A DNA stretch of 64,000 bases, taken from Rathayibacter agropyri (lineage in GTDB: Bacteria; Actinomycetota; Actinomycetes; Actinomycetales; Microbacteriaceae). The position numbers were made by a program, and so were the translations under genes. Positions 37,524-46,694 of this stretch are shown piece after piece. Position 1 is the first letter of the stretch, and every line of letters starts with the position of its first letter. The stretch spans positions 606,318 through 670,317 of the forward strand of contig NZ_JABRPL010000001.1 in NCBI RefSeq assembly GCF_013249015.1, in the 5' to 3' direction. A model generated the notes under the pieces. The model made no database searches, was not told the origin of the DNA, and saw nothing but the letters and a program-made list of their open reading frames with translations.

Positions 37524-38258
37524 TCACCAGCGGCCGAGCCGGGCCGACAGTATGGCGATCGCCGCGGGTCCAGCGGTCGAGGTACGGAGGACCGAGTCGC
37601 CCAGCGCGACAGCCTCGGCTCCCGCCTCCGCGAGCAGCCCGAGTTCCTGGGGAGCGATGCCGCCCTCAGGACCCACGACGAGCACGAGATCGCGCTCATC
37701 AGGCACGATCGCCGAGAGCCGCGCCCCGGCGCCCGGCTCGAGCACCAGCACCCGGGCGAGAGCCGTGCGTCCGGCCAGCTCGCGGGTCTGAATGAGCGGC
37801 GACACCTCGGGGACCCGGGCGCGCAGCGACTGCTTGCTCGCCTCGCGGACGATGCTGCGCCAGCGCTCGCGCCCCCTCTCCTCCTTTCCGCCCGACCAGC
37901 GCGAGACGGAGCGCGCCGCCTGCCAGGGGACGACCTCGTCGACACCGAGCTCGGTCGCGGCCTGCACCGCGAGTTCGTCGCGATCGCCCTTCGCCAGTGC
38001 CTGCACGAGCACCAGGCGCGGGGATGGGGCGGGAGCCTCCTCTACCGATTCAACGAGCAGCACCACCCGCGCCGGTTCTGAACTCTCGACGATCGCCGTC
38101 GCGACGCGGCCTCGGCCATCGCCGACACGCACCCCCTCGCCCACGCGGATGCGGCTCACGGTCGCGGCGTGCCGCGCCTCCGCTCCGGTGAGCGCGAGGC
38201 GGGAGCCGGGAGCGAAGTCGGCCGAATCAAGGGATTCGTCGATGTAGTGATGCGCCAC
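37524..38258 (-). CDS. rsmE: 16S rRNA m3U1498 methyltransferase
   Basis: A SPOUT-class SAM-dependent methyltransferase of 244 residues that methylates U1498 of 16S rRNA. The N-terminal PUA-like domain starts AHHYIDESLDSADF and contains LTGAEARHAATVSRIR. The trefoil-knot SAM site includes LVLVVGPEGGIAPQELGLL and VALGDSVLRTSTAGPAAIA near the C-terminus. It follows dnaJ by four bases on the same strand, the conserved dnaJ-rsmE pair. Confidence 0.93.
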   Translation of the reverse strand: MAHHYIDESLDSADFAPGSRLALTGAEARHAATVSRIRVGEGVRVGDGRGRVATAIVESSEPARVVLLVESVEEAPAPSPRLVLVQALAKGDRDELAVQAATELGVDEVVPWQAARSVSRWSGGKEERGRERWRSIVREASKQSLRARVPEVSPLIQTRELAGRTALARVLVLEPGAGARLSAIVPDERDLVLVVGPEGGIAPQELGLLAEAGAEAVALGDSVLRTSTAGPAAIAILSARLGRW

Positions 38259-38262
38259 TCGC

Positions 38263-39372
38263 TCAGCCCAGGAAGCGGTCGCGGAGCTTCGAGAACAGGC
38301 CCTGCTGGAAGTGGGTCAGCGCCGGCTTCTGAGGCTTGTAGTGCTTCGCGAACTCCTGGACCAGCTCGCGCTCACGGTGCCCCAGCTTGGTCGGGGTGAC
38401 GACCTGGATCCCGATCCGGAGATCCCCGCGCCCAGTGCCACGCAACCGCGTCACTCCGCGTCCCTTGATCGTGACGATCTCTGTGCTCTGGGTGCCGGGC
38501 TTGATCTCGATGTCGATGTCGCCGTCGAGCGCCGCGAGAGTCGCCGTCGAGCCAAGGATCGCATCCGTCATCTGCACCTCGAGGGTGCAGAGCAGGTCGT
38601 CGCCGTTGCGGCTGTAGACGTCGTGATGCTTGACCTTGATCTCGAGATAGAGGTCGCCGTTCGGGCCGCCCGCCGGGCCGACCTCTCCGCTGCCCGGCAT
38701 CTGGAGGCGGAGTCCCGTATCGACACCCGCGGGGACGTCCACGGGGATCGTCCGGCGCGCGCGGACGCGGCCCTGACCCTGGCAGGTGGAGCAGGGAGTG
38801 GCGATGACGGTGCCGTAGCCGCGGCAGGTGCCGCACGGGCTCGCGGTCATCACGTTGCCCAGGAGGGAGCGGACGGTGCGGTGGATCTGGCCGGAGCCGT
38901 GGCAGATGTCGCAGGTAATGGGCGAGGTGCCCGGCTGGCAGCACGAGCCCTGGCACGTCTCGCAGAGCACGGCGGTGTCGACCTCGAGGTCGCGGTGGGT
39001 GCCGAAGATGACCTCGTCGAGCGAGACCTCGACACGCAAAAGCGCGTCCTGACCCCGCTCGCGACGAGAGCGCGGGCCACGCGAGGAGCCCTGCGCGCCC
39101 TGGCCGAAGAAGCTCTCGAAGATGTCGCCGAAGCCGCCGAAGCCCTGGCCGGCGCCACCGAAGCCCTCCTGCGGACCACGGTCGTACTGCGCCCGCTGCT
39201 GAGCGTCGCTCAGCACGTCGTAGGCGTGGGTGACGAGCTTGAAGCGCTCGGAGGCGTTCGCGCTCGGGTTGACGTCGGGGTGCAGCTCGCGCGCGAGTCG
39301 GCGGTACGCCTTCTTAATCTCATCGGCGGAGGCGTCGCGGTCGACGCCCAGCACTTCATAGTGATCTGCCAC
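38263..39372 (-). CDS. dnaJ: Chaperone DnaJ
   Basis: A full-length type I Hsp40 of 369 residues. The J domain ([20 protein letters not shown]) has the essential HPD in ELHPDVN. A Gly/Phe-rich linker follows ([19 protein letters not shown]), then four zinc-binding CxxC units around residues 140-200 ([28 protein letters not shown]) and the substrate-binding C-terminal domains. Encoded directly after hrcA, as in many actinobacteria that have a second dnaJ with dnaK; it is probably under HrcA control. Confidence 0.95.
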   Translation of the reverse strand: MADHYEVLGVDRDASADEIKKAYRRLARELHPDVNPSANASERFKLVTHAYDVLSDAQQRAQYDRGPQEGFGGAGQGFGGFGDIFESFFGQGAQGSSRGPRSRRERGQDALLRVEVSLDEVIFGTHRDLEVDTAVLCETCQGSCCQPGTSPITCDICHGSGQIHRTVRSLLGNVMTASPCGTCRGYGTVIATPCSTCQGQGRVRARRTIPVDVPAGVDTGLRLQMPGSGEVGPAGGPNGDLYLEIKVKHHDVYSRNGDDLLCTLEVQMTDAILGSTATLAALDGDIDIEIKPGTQSTEIVTIKGRGVTRLRGTGRGDLRIGIQVVTPTKLGHRERELVQEFAKHYKPQKPALTHFQQGLFSKLRDRFLG

Positions 39373-39457
39373 AGGTGGCTTCGTCCTTCGTTCGAGTGTG
39401 GGTGTGCCGGGCGCGGCGCACCGGGAGGGATCCGGCGGCGGCCGGAGAGGTCGGGGT

Positions 39458-40480
39458 TTACCCCTCGCCGAGGAGGCGGGAGAGGTAGCGGGCGACAGCG
39501 CGCACCGCTGCTATGTTGCCGGAGTAGTCCATCCGGAGCGGACCGAGTACGCCCAGACGCGAGACCTGTCCGCCCGCTGTGTTGTAGCCGCTGGTGAGCA
39601 CCGACGTCTCCTGCAGCCCGAACGACGCGTTCTCGCGGCCGATGCGCACCGAGATGCCCCGAGGATCCGGCGTCATTTCGGCGAACAGACGCAGGAGTTC
39701 TACTTGCTCCTCGATGGCCTCGAGCACCGGAGAGATGCTGCCGGTGAAGTCCTCCTCGGTCCGCACCAGGTTGGCGGCCCCGGCCATCACGAGGCGATCC
39801 TGCCGGTTCGCGCCCACCTGCTCGAGCAGCGTCTGCACGATCGGGGCGAGAATCCGATGGCGCTCGGGGGAGAAGCGCTCAGCGACGGACGCGAGAATCC
39901 CGGCAGCCTGCTGCAGCCCGAGACCCAGCACCGCGCTGTTGAGCGTCGCCCGAATGTCGCTGAGCAGAGCGTCATCGATGTCCTCCGGAGTCTCGAGGAC
40001 ACGCTGGTCGACCCTGCCGGTATCGGTGATGAGCACCGAGAGGAGTCGGCGCGGAGCGAGGGCGACGAGTTCGACGTGCCGCAACCGCGCGGCGCCGAAG
40101 GACGGGTACTGCACGAGGGCAACGCTGTTCGTCAGCTGCGAGAGAAGGCGCACCGTCTTCGCCAGCACATCGTCCAGGTCTGGGCTCTGGCCGAGGAACG
40201 TCTCGATCGCCTGGCGCTGCGCGGAGGTCAGCGGACGCAGATCGGCGAGCTGGTCGACGAAGAGGCGGTAGCCCTTGTCGGTGGGAACGCGGCCGGAAGA
40301 GGTGTGTGGGGCCGCGATCAGGTCCTCCTCCTCAAGCTGCGCCATCTCGTTACGGATGGTGGCCGCCGAGACCCCGAAAGCGTGCCGCTCGACGATCGAC
40401 TTCGAGCCGACCGGCTCTCGGTTCGCCACGTAGTCCTGCACGATCACACGCAGGACCTGGAGACCGCGCTCCGTGACCAT
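39458..40480 (-). CDS. hrcA: Heat-inducible transcription repressor HrcA
   Basis: A 340-residue repressor of heat-shock genes that binds CIRCE operators. The N-terminal winged helix-turn-helix is [20 protein letters not shown] then [20 protein letters not shown], followed by [20 protein letters not shown], all diagnostic. The C-terminal part, with [20 protein letters not shown], mediates dimerisation. The ATG at 40480 gives the standard start although the frame is open upstream. A CIRCE element lies 72 bp upstream, so the hrcA-dnaJ genes should be self-regulated. Confidence 0.95.
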   Translation of the reverse strand: MVTERGLQVLRVIVQDYVANREPVGSKSIVERHAFGVSAATIRNEMAQLEEEDLIAAPHTSSGRVPTDKGYRLFVDQLADLRPLTSAQRQAIETFLGQSPDLDDVLAKTVRLLSQLTNSVALVQYPSFGAARLRHVELVALAPRRLLSVLITDTGRVDQRVLETPEDIDDALLSDIRATLNSAVLGLGLQQAAGILASVAERFSPERHRILAPIVQTLLEQVGANRQDRLVMAGAANLVRTEEDFTGSISPVLEAIEEQVELLRLFAEMTPDPRGISVRIGRENASFGLQETSVLTSGYNTAGGQVSRLGVLGPLRMDYSGNIAAVRAVARYLSRLLGEG

Positions 40481-40551
40481 ATGACCGACCTCCCGCCGGA
40501 CTCCGTGTGCCCGAAGGCACGATGTTCCGCGACGCGAACGCCGCGCGGAGC

Positions 40552-40578
40552 CTGGCACTCCGCAACTCTGAGTGCCAA
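40552..40578. promoter_or_regulatory. CIRCE operator upstream of hrcA
   Basis: The halves TTGGCACTC and GAGTGCCAG (minus-strand reading) are separated by nine bases, which matches the CIRCE consensus TTAGCACTC-N9-GAGTGCTAA with one change per half. A -10-like TATGAT directly abuts it on the upstream side for minus-strand transcription. It is the expected HrcA binding site. Confidence 0.92.
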
Positions 40579-40749
40579 TCATAACCGCGCAGCACGCCCC
40601 CCGAGCGGGGTCACGCAAGGATCGGCCGAGTCCGCCGCTCTCGAGAGCCTGTGGAGGAGCGGGTACTGGTGCGCATGGGGTCGCCGCGTGTCACGATGGA
40701 CGCCGAGCGCACGGGGCCGCCCGGCGCCGACGACACAACGGAGACCATC

Positions 40750-41124
40750 ATGTCGGCCACTCCTCCCCCGCCTCCCGTGTACGGGACGCCCGCCCCTCCG
40801 ATCAGTCCCGCGGACGAAAAGACCTGGGCGATCATCACGCACGTCCTCGGCATCTTCTTCACCTTCCTGCCGTCGCTGGTCGTCTTCCTGGTCTTCAAGG
40901 GCCGAGGGCCGTTCCTGGAGGCCCACGCGAAATCGGCGCTGAACTTCCACCTCACGGTTCTCATCGCCTATGTCGCGGGGACGATCCTGTCCCTCGTCCT
41001 CGTCGGCGTCGTCGTCCTCATCGTGGTGCCGATCCTGGTGATCGTGTTCAGCATCATCGCGGCGGTGCGCGCGAGCGCGGGCGAGTACTACACGTATCCG
41101 CTCAGCATCCCGTTCTTCAAGTAG
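40750..41124 (+). CDS. DUF4870 membrane protein
   Basis: A small membrane protein of 124 residues. A Pro-rich cytoplasmic N-terminus (SATPPPPPVYGTPAPPISP) is followed by three hydrophobic helices in the DUF4870/Tic20-like layout: WAIITHVLGIFFTFLPSLVV, NFHLTVLIAYVAGTILSLVL and VLIVVPILVIVFSIIAAVRA. The conserved GPFLEAHAKSALNFHL lies between helices 1 and 2. The ATG at 40750 is chosen over upstream codons because homologues begin at the Pro-rich part. No function is established. It is divergent from hrcA. Confidence 0.85.
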   Translation: MSATPPPPPVYGTPAPPISPADEKTWAIITHVLGIFFTFLPSLVVFLVFKGRGPFLEAHAKSALNFHLTVLIAYVAGTILSLVLVGVVVLIVVPILVIVFSIIAAVRASAGEYYTYPLSIPFFK

Positions 41125-41129
41125 ATGCG

Positions 41130-42356
41130 TCAGCCGTCCGTCAGGCGGCGCACCACCGCATCGGCGAGCAGACGTCCGCGCAGCGTCAGCACGACGCGAC
41201 CGCCGATCGCCGCTCGGCCGTCCACAAGCCCGTCGGCGATCAGCCCGGCGACCTCGCTCCTGCGCCCGGGATCCACGGCGTCGATCGGCAGCCCGTCGGC
41301 CAGGCGCGAGCGCAACAGCACGTCCTCAACCTGTCGGGTGCCCGGATCGAGACTCTCGCGACCCGCCGCGGGCGACGCTCCCCCACTCAGCCGGTCGGCG
41401 TACGCCGCCGGGTGCTTCACGTTCCACCAGCGAACGCCTCCGACGTGGCTGTGGGCGCCAGGGCCGACGCCCCACCAGTCGTGGCCAAGCCAGTAGGACA
41501 GGTTGTGCCGGGAGCGGTGCTCGTCGTCGCGCGCCCAGTTGCTGACCTCGTACCAGGAGTAGCCCGCCTCGGCGAGTCGCGCATCCGCCAGCTCGTACAT
41601 GTCGGCCGTCAGGTCGTCGTCCGGGCTGGGGATCTCGCCGCGGCGGATCTGCCGGGCGAGCTTCGTCCCCGCCTCCACGATCAGCGCATACGCCGAGAGG
41701 TGGTCGGGCCGAGTGGCGAGGGCGGAGTCGAGCGAGCGCTCCCAGTCGGCGAGGGATTCTCCCGGCGTGCCATAGATCAGGTCGAGGCTGACCTGCAGGC
41801 CGGCCTCCCGCGCCCACTGCACGACGCGGGGCACCCGCTCCGGATCGTGGGTGCGCTCGAGGGTGGCAAGCACGTGCGGAACGGCCGACTGCATCCCGAA
41901 GCTGACCCTGGTGAAGCCGGCGTCGGCGAGCGCGAGAAGGTAGGCGGCGTCGACCGAGTCGGGATTCGCCTCCGTGGTGATCTCCGCGCCCGGCGCGACA
42001 CCGAAGTGCGTTCGCAGGCCGTCGAGCATCCGGACGAGGTCGTCGGCCGGCAGGAGCGTCGGGGTGCCGCCGCCGAAGAACACCGTCGCCGCAGGACGGC
42101 GAGGCAGACCCGCGCGCTCGAGCACGCCCGCGCCGAGCGCCATCTCGGTGATCGCCTCGTCGGCGTAATCCTGCTGCCGCGCTCCGCGCAACTCCGTCGC
42201 GGTGTAAGTGTTGAAATCGCAGTACCCGCAGCGAACCCGGCAGAACGGGACGTGCACATACAGGCCGAGGTCGCGGCTCTCAACGCCCTCCACCACGGAC
42301 GCGGGGAGGCGTCCGTCGGGTGGAGCCGGGTCGGCGAGCGGGAGGGCGCTCCCCAC
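41130..42356 (-). CDS. hemW: Radical SAM haem chaperone HemW
   Basis: A radical SAM protein of 408 residues related to coproporphyrinogen dehydrogenase. The [4Fe-4S] cluster motif is YVHVPFCRVRCGYCDFNTYT. SAM binding includes FFGGGTPTLLP, and the haem-binding-type block is RHNLSYWLGHDWWGVGPGAH. It lacks the features needed for HemN catalysis and is thought to insert haem into respiratory enzymes. The GTG at 42356 follows the DUF1990 stop by one base, so it is cotranscribed with that gene. Confidence 0.9.
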   Translation of the reverse strand: MGSALPLADPAPPDGRLPASVVEGVESRDLGLYVHVPFCRVRCGYCDFNTYTATELRGARQQDYADEAITEMALGAGVLERAGLPRRPAATVFFGGGTPTLLPADDLVRMLDGLRTHFGVAPGAEITTEANPDSVDAAYLLALADAGFTRVSFGMQSAVPHVLATLERTHDPERVPRVVQWAREAGLQVSLDLIYGTPGESLADWERSLDSALATRPDHLSAYALIVEAGTKLARQIRRGEIPSPDDDLTADMYELADARLAEAGYSWYEVSNWARDDEHRSRHNLSYWLGHDWWGVGPGAHSHVGGVRWWNVKHPAAYADRLSGGASPAAGRESLDPGTRQVEDVLLRSRLADGLPIDAVDPGRRSEVAGLIADGLVDGRAAIGGRVVLTLRGRLLADAVVRRLTDG

Positions 42357-42357
42357 G

Positions 42358-43011
42358 TCAGCTGACGCGCGCCGGGAGCAGGGCGCGCAGGTACTTCTTG
42401 ACCTGGCGCTTCTGGACGGCGCGCAACACAGGCGCGCCCGCGCGATAGAGCCGGGTGGAGGGGCGCGAGAACACACGAATGACGAGCCAGACGGAGTCGT
42501 CGGCGCGCTTCTCGACGACGAATGACTCCTCGCCGCTCTCGGGATGACCCTCGAGAGTGCCGTAGGCGAAGCCGACCTGGTCGGGCTCGTCCACGACGTA
42601 GACGACGCGCACGGGCGCGTCGAATACGCGGCCGAGCAGCGTCACGCGGAGCACGGCGGTGACGCCGGCGGTGATGTACGGGGTGCCGTCGGGGGCGAAA
42701 TGCTCCTCCGTCGGCCGGCTTGCCAGGTCGATCGGTGTGCCCGCGGAATCGAAGTTAACCCCCGTGTATTGCACACCGCTGCCACTGGTGATGTCCGTGA
42801 CCTCGATGCCGCTGCCACGCTGCACTCCCCAGGTCATCAGGGACGCAGCCGCGATGGCGAAACGTTCGGCTCCGGAGCCGAGGCGGGCCTCGAAGCGCTC
42901 GGCGGTGAACCCGTCCGGCGGATACTCCAGCAGATCGGGCGCCAGCGTTCCGCCCACGGCCGCGTAGGTAACCTGCGGCTGGCCCTCGAAGTTGGAGCGG
43001 CGGATGCTCAC
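42358..43011 (-). CDS. DUF1990-family protein
   Basis: A 217-residue protein of the DUF1990 family, with the usual blocks FEARLGSGAERFAIAAASLM, TWGVQRGSGIEV, RVFDAPVRVVYVVDEPDQVG and FAYGTLEGHPESGEESFVVE. The last of these resembles the SRPBCC/START-like domain of the family. The GTG at 43011 is the start. It is translated just ahead of hemW. No enzymatic function is known. Confidence 0.88.
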   Translation of the reverse strand: MSIRRSNFEGQPQVTYAAVGGTLAPDLLEYPPDGFTAERFEARLGSGAERFAIAAASLMTWGVQRGSGIEVTDITSGSGVQYTGVNFDSAGTPIDLASRPTEEHFAPDGTPYITAGVTAVLRVTLLGRVFDAPVRVVYVVDEPDQVGFAYGTLEGHPESGEESFVVEKRADDSVWLVIRVFSRPSTRLYRAGAPVLRAVQKRQVKKYLRALLPARVS

Positions 43012-43093
43012 GTCCCGACCTTCTTTCCGGACTCCTCGTCTCGCTGCGCATTCCTGTTCATCCGACCCAGCGTATCCGACGCCGAACTTCGCG

Positions 43094-44944
43094 CTACTTC
43101 TTGTCCTTGGTTTCCACGTCGCCCGAGAGCGCGGCGATGAACGCCTCCTGAGGGACCTCGACGCGGCCAACCATCTTCATCCGCTTCTTGCCCTCCTTCT
43201 GCTTCTCGAGGAGCTTGCGCTTGCGGGTGATGTCGCCGCCGTAGCACTTGGCCAAAACGTCCTTGCGCATCGCGCTGATCGACTCGCGGGCGATGATTCG
43301 GGCGCCGATGGCGGCCTGGATCGGCACCTCGAACTGCTGCCGCGGGATCAGCTTGCGCAAGCGCCCCGTCATCAGCACGCCGTACGCATACGCCTTCTCT
43401 CGGTGCACGATCGCACTGAACGCGTCGACCTGCTCGCCCTGGAGAAGAATGTCGACCTTGACCAGGTCGGCCTCCTGCGAGCCGGCGGGCTCGTAGTCGA
43501 GCGAGGCGTAACCGGCGGTCTTCGACTTGAGGTTGTCGAAGAAGTCGAAGACGATCTCACCCAACGGCATGTGGTAGCGGATCTCGACGCGGTCCTCGCC
43601 CAGGTACTCCATGCCGATCAGCGTGCCGCGGCGACTCTGGCAGAGTTCCATGATCGTGCCGACATAGTCCTTGGGTGCGAGGATCGCGGCCTTGACGATC
43701 GGCTCGGTCACCGCGGCGATCTTGCCGACCGGGAACTCGCTCGGATTGGTGACAGTGACGGTCTTCTTATCCTCCGTCGTGACCTCGTAGATGACCGAGG
43801 GCGCGGTGGTGATGAGGTCGAGCCCGAATTCGCGCTGGAGGCGCTCGGTGATGATCTCAAGGTGCAAGAGCCCGAGGAACCCGCAGCGGAAGCCGAAGCC
43901 GAGCGCGACCGAGGTCTCCGGCTCGTACACGAGCGCGGCGTCCGAAAGCTTGAGTTTGTCGAGGGCCTCGCGCAGGTCGGGATAGTCGCTGCCGTCGATC
44001 GGATACAGACCCGAGAACACCATCGGGAGCGGCTCCGTGTAGCCGGGAAGCGACTGCGTAGCCGGCTTGGCCGCGGTGGTGACCGTGTCACCGACCTTCG
44101 ACTGACGGACGTCCTTCACACCGGTGATGAGGTAGCCGACCTCGCCGACGCCGAGGCCCTGCGTGGCATGCGGTTCGGGGCTCGACACGCCGATTTCGAG
44201 GATCTCGTGGGTCGCTCTCGTCGACATCATTTGAATCTTCTCGCGCGGCGAGAGCCGGCCGTCGATCATTCGTACATAGGTGACGACGCCGCGGTAGGAG
44301 TCGTAAACGGAGTCGAAGATCATCGCGCGGGCGGGCGCGTCGTTCTCGCCCTGCGGGGCCGGGATGAGTTCGGTGACGCGGTCAAGGAGAGCTTCGACCC
44401 CGGCGCCCGTCTTGCCTGATACGCGCAGCACATCGTCCGGATTGCCGCCGATGAGGCTCGCGAGTTCCTTCGCGTACTTCTCGGGGTCGGCTGCCGGCAG
44501 GTCGATCTTGTTGAGCACCGGGATGATCGTGAGGTCGTTCTCGAGCGCCAGGTAGAGGTTCGCGAGGGTCTGCGCCTCAATGCCCTGCGCCGCGTCGACC
44601 AGGAGGATCGCGCCCTCGCAGGCGGCGAGGGAGCGGCTGACCTCATACGAGAAGTCGACGTGCCCCGGAGTGTCGATCATGTTGAGCGCGAAGGTGCGCC
44701 CGTTGCGCTCCCACGGCATCCGCACGGCCTGCGACTTGATGGTGATGCCGCGTTCGCGCTCGATGTCCATCCGGTCGAGGTACTGCGCGCGCATCGCCCG
44801 GTCCTCGACGACACCCGTGATGCCGAGCATGCGATCGGCCAGAGTGGACTTGCCGTGGTCGATGTGGGCGATGATGCAGAAGTTGCGGAGGGACGCCGGA
44901 TCGGTCGCGGCGGGCTCGAGCCCGGTGTGTGCACGTGGAGACAT
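43094..44944 (-). CDS. lepA: Elongation factor 4 (LepA)
   Basis: A ribosome-associated GTPase of 616 residues that back-translocates or remodels stalled ribosomes. The G domain holds [16 protein letters not shown] (Walker A-type), [20 protein letters not shown] (G3) and [14 protein letters not shown] (G4). The C-terminal domain specific to LepA includes [20 protein letters not shown]. The ATG at 44944 fits; the frame is open slightly further. It is followed by DUF1990 and hemW on the same strand. Confidence 0.96.
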   Translation of the reverse strand: MSPRAHTGLEPAATDPASLRNFCIIAHIDHGKSTLADRMLGITGVVEDRAMRAQYLDRMDIERERGITIKSQAVRMPWERNGRTFALNMIDTPGHVDFSYEVSRSLAACEGAILLVDAAQGIEAQTLANLYLALENDLTIIPVLNKIDLPAADPEKYAKELASLIGGNPDDVLRVSGKTGAGVEALLDRVTELIPAPQGENDAPARAMIFDSVYDSYRGVVTYVRMIDGRLSPREKIQMMSTRATHEILEIGVSSPEPHATQGLGVGEVGYLITGVKDVRQSKVGDTVTTAAKPATQSLPGYTEPLPMVFSGLYPIDGSDYPDLREALDKLKLSDAALVYEPETSVALGFGFRCGFLGLLHLEIITERLQREFGLDLITTAPSVIYEVTTEDKKTVTVTNPSEFPVGKIAAVTEPIVKAAILAPKDYVGTIMELCQSRRGTLIGMEYLGEDRVEIRYHMPLGEIVFDFFDNLKSKTAGYASLDYEPAGSQEADLVKVDILLQGEQVDAFSAIVHREKAYAYGVLMTGRLRKLIPRQQFEVPIQAAIGARIIARESISAMRKDVLAKCYGGDITRKRKLLEKQKEGKKRMKMVGRVEVPQEAFIAALSGDVETKDKK

Positions 44945-45072
44945 CGTGGGACCAGTGTCCCATGCCGGGCAGACGGGCTCCGGCGGCTGCTCGGCGAGAT
45001 GCCACGTGTGCACACCTCCGTCGGCGCGTCGCGTACTTACGTGGCATGCCGCATGAGCAGACGGAGACGCGG

Positions 45073-45101
45073 TTGAAGGGCGACGGCGGGTGCGCTAAAG
45101 T
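45073..45101 (+). promoter_or_regulatory. Probable sigma-70-type promoter of rpsT
   Basis: TTGAAG and TAAAGT are separated by exactly 17 bases on the plus strand. A transcript from here would have a leader of about 210 bases before the rpsT GTG and would contain the triple hairpin repeat. It lies in the divergent lepA-rpsT spacer, where nothing else resembles a gene. Confidence 0.6.
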
Positions 45102-45194
45102 TCCTTGTTGGCTTGCGCTCCCCCTCCGGTGATCCGGCAGGCGTGGGGTGATCAGAAGCCGGCGACCTCCAGTCGCACCGCAGGGCGCCCGAAC

Positions 45195-45248
45195 ATCTGG
45201 AAACCCAGACGCATTTGGAGACCCAGACGCATCTGGAAACCCAGACGC
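45195..45248 (+). repeat. Three tandem 18-bp repeats, each a mini-hairpin, in the rpsT leader
   Basis: Three head-to-tail copies of ATCTGGAAACCCAGACGC occur, the second with two changes (ATTTGGAGACCCAGACGC). Each copy can fold as TCTGG-AAAC-CCAGA; in the second copy one change is in the loop and the other gives a U-G pair, so the stem is preserved. The array sits 67 bases before the rpsT start codon, inside the predicted leader. This is either a regulatory RNA element or a slipped repeat that happens to be palindromic. Confidence 0.8.
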
Positions 45249-45315
45249 CCGCGGAAGGGGCACTCCGTCGAGTAGCCGGCTGCACACACGCACATCCGAG
45301 AAGAAGGTAATCCAC

Positions 45316-45576
45316 GTGGCAAACATCAAGTCGCAGATCAAGCGCAACCTCACCAACAAGAAGGCGAACGAGCGCAATAAGGCCGTCAAGAGCGAGCTGA
45401 AGACCGCCATCCGCTCGGTCCACACCGCTATCGCGGCCGGCGACGCCGCCACGGCCTCGACCGCTCTCGCTTTCGCCGCCAAGAAGCTCGACAAGGCCGC
45501 CAGCAAGGGCGTCATCCACAAGAACCAGGCCGCGAACCGCAAGTCTGCCATCGCGAAGCAGGTCGCGGCCCTGTAA
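45316..45576 (+). CDS. rpsT: 30S ribosomal protein S20
   Basis: A basic 86-residue ribosomal protein with the standard beginning [20 protein letters not shown] and end [20 protein letters not shown]. It binds 16S rRNA early in 30S assembly. The GTG at 45316 is preceded by AGAAGG. It is transcribed alone from a promoter in the lepA spacer and ends at a strong terminator. The location between lepA and holA is the conserved actinobacterial one. S20 is autoregulated at translation in enteric bacteria; whether the leader here does the same is unknown. Confidence 0.97.
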   Translation: MANIKSQIKRNLTNKKANERNKAVKSELKTAIRSVHTAIAAGDAATASTALAFAAKKLDKAASKGVIHKNQAANRKSAIAKQVAAL

Positions 45577-45607
45577 TTCCGCGCGTCGTAACTCCACGCG
45601 TCATTGC

Positions 45608-45651
45608 GACGACGAAGGGGCTCGGCCGTCTGGCCGGGCCCCTTCGTCGTC
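45608..45651. terminator. Strong bidirectional hairpin between rpsT and holA
   Basis: GACGACGAAGGGGCTCGGCC pairs almost perfectly with GGCCGGGCCCCTTCGTCGTC around GTCT. The two genes are convergent, and this very stable stem can end transcription from both sides. No long T-run is visible on either strand. Confidence 0.75.
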
Positions 45652-45656
45652 CCCCA

Positions 45657-46694
45657 TCAGCGTCGATGGATTCCTCGGGCCGAGACGACCGAGACCATGC
45701 GCTCGAGGGCGTAGACGGGGTCGCGGGTGGCGCCCTTGACGTTGGCATCCGCGTCGGCGACCGTGAGGATGGCCGTGCCCAGACCCTCGCCGGTCCAGCC
45801 CTGCAGGTCGCGGCGGGCGCGGTCGACCTGCCAGGGGGCGAGGCCCAGGCGGGAGGCGACCTGGCCGGAGCCTTCGCGGGAACCGGCGACCTTCGCCATC
45901 GTGCGCAGCTTGCTCGCGAACGCGGCGACGATCGGTACCGGGTCGGCTCCGGAGGCGAGCGCATGGCGCAGGCCGAGCAGCGCCTCCCCGTGCCTGCCCG
46001 CGATCGCGGAGTCGGCGACCGTGAAAGCCGTGGTCTCGATGCGGCCGCCGTAGTACTTCGCGACGGTCGCCTCGGTGATCTCGCCGGTCACGTCCGAGAG
46101 CAGCTGCTGGCAGGCCGACGCGAGCTCGTCAAGGTCGTCGGAGAACGCGGAGACCAGAGCCCGCACGGCGCCGGTCGTCGCGGTCCGCCCGGCCGTGCGG
46201 AACTCGGCGATCGCGAAGTCGACCTTGTCGCTCTCGCGTTTGAGTTCGGCGCAGACGATCTCGATCGCCCCGCCGGTGCCTGAGCGGATCGCGTCGAGCA
46301 GCTTCTTGCCGCGGTTGCCGCCGCCGTGGCGCAACACCACCGTCGCTCCGTCGGCCGGAGCCCGGAGGTAGTCGAGCGTCTCGAGGAGAAACGCATCGGT
46401 GCACTTTTCGACGTTGGAGACGCGGATGAGCCGGGGCTCATCGAACAGCGACGGGCTCGCCAGCGTCAGAAGCTCGCCCGGTGCGTAGCCGCCCGCGTCG
46501 ATATCGCTGACCTCGAGGCTCGGGTCCTCGGCGCGCAGGAACTCGCGGAGGAATCGCAGTGCACGGTCGGCCAGGAACTCCTCCGGACCCGTGATCAGGA
46601 CGATCGGGGCGGGCCGCGTGTGGTTCCAGGTGAGCTGCGGGATCGCCGCCTTGGCGGGCGCCGCCTTCGCGCGCGTCGGGGCTCTGCCTGCCAT
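45657..46694 (-). CDS. holA: DNA polymerase III subunit delta
   Basis: The clamp-loader wrench of the replicative polymerase, 345 residues. The AAA+-like N-terminal domain is recognised from PAPIVLITGPEEFLADRALR, DIDAGGYAPGELLTLASPSL and EPRLIRVSNVEK. The C-terminal collar domain follows (ASKLRTMAKVAGSREGSGQV). The ATG at 46694 would add a basic Ala/Lys-rich stretch (MAGRAPTRAKAAPAKAAIPQ) before the domain. The comEC frame overlaps this start by 100 bases. The conserved order is comEA-comEC-holA. Confidence 0.92.
   Translation of the reverse strand: MAGRAPTRAKAAPAKAAIPQLTWNHTRPAPIVLITGPEEFLADRALRFLREFLRAEDPSLEVSDIDAGGYAPGELLTLASPSLFDEPRLIRVSNVEKCTDAFLLETLDYLRAPADGATVVLRHGGGNRGKKLLDAIRSGTGGAIEIVCAELKRESDKVDFAIAEFRTAGRTATTGAVRALVSAFSDDLDELASACQQLLSDVTGEITEATVAKYYGGRIETTAFTVADSAIAGRHGEALLGLRHALASGADPVPIVAAFASKLRTMAKVAGSREGSGQVASRLGLAPWQVDRARRDLQGWTGEGLGTAILTVADADANVKGATRDPVYALERMVSVVSARGIHRR

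Noticed and set aside
45195-45248. CRISPR-like array
   Set aside because: Units are directly contiguous with no spacers and no cas genes are nearby.
45037-45597. Minus-strand frames through the rpsT leader with repeated [10 protein letters not shown]-type peptide
   Set aside because: The repeat peptide is only the translation of the 18-bp repeats; the frames cross the real rpsT gene.
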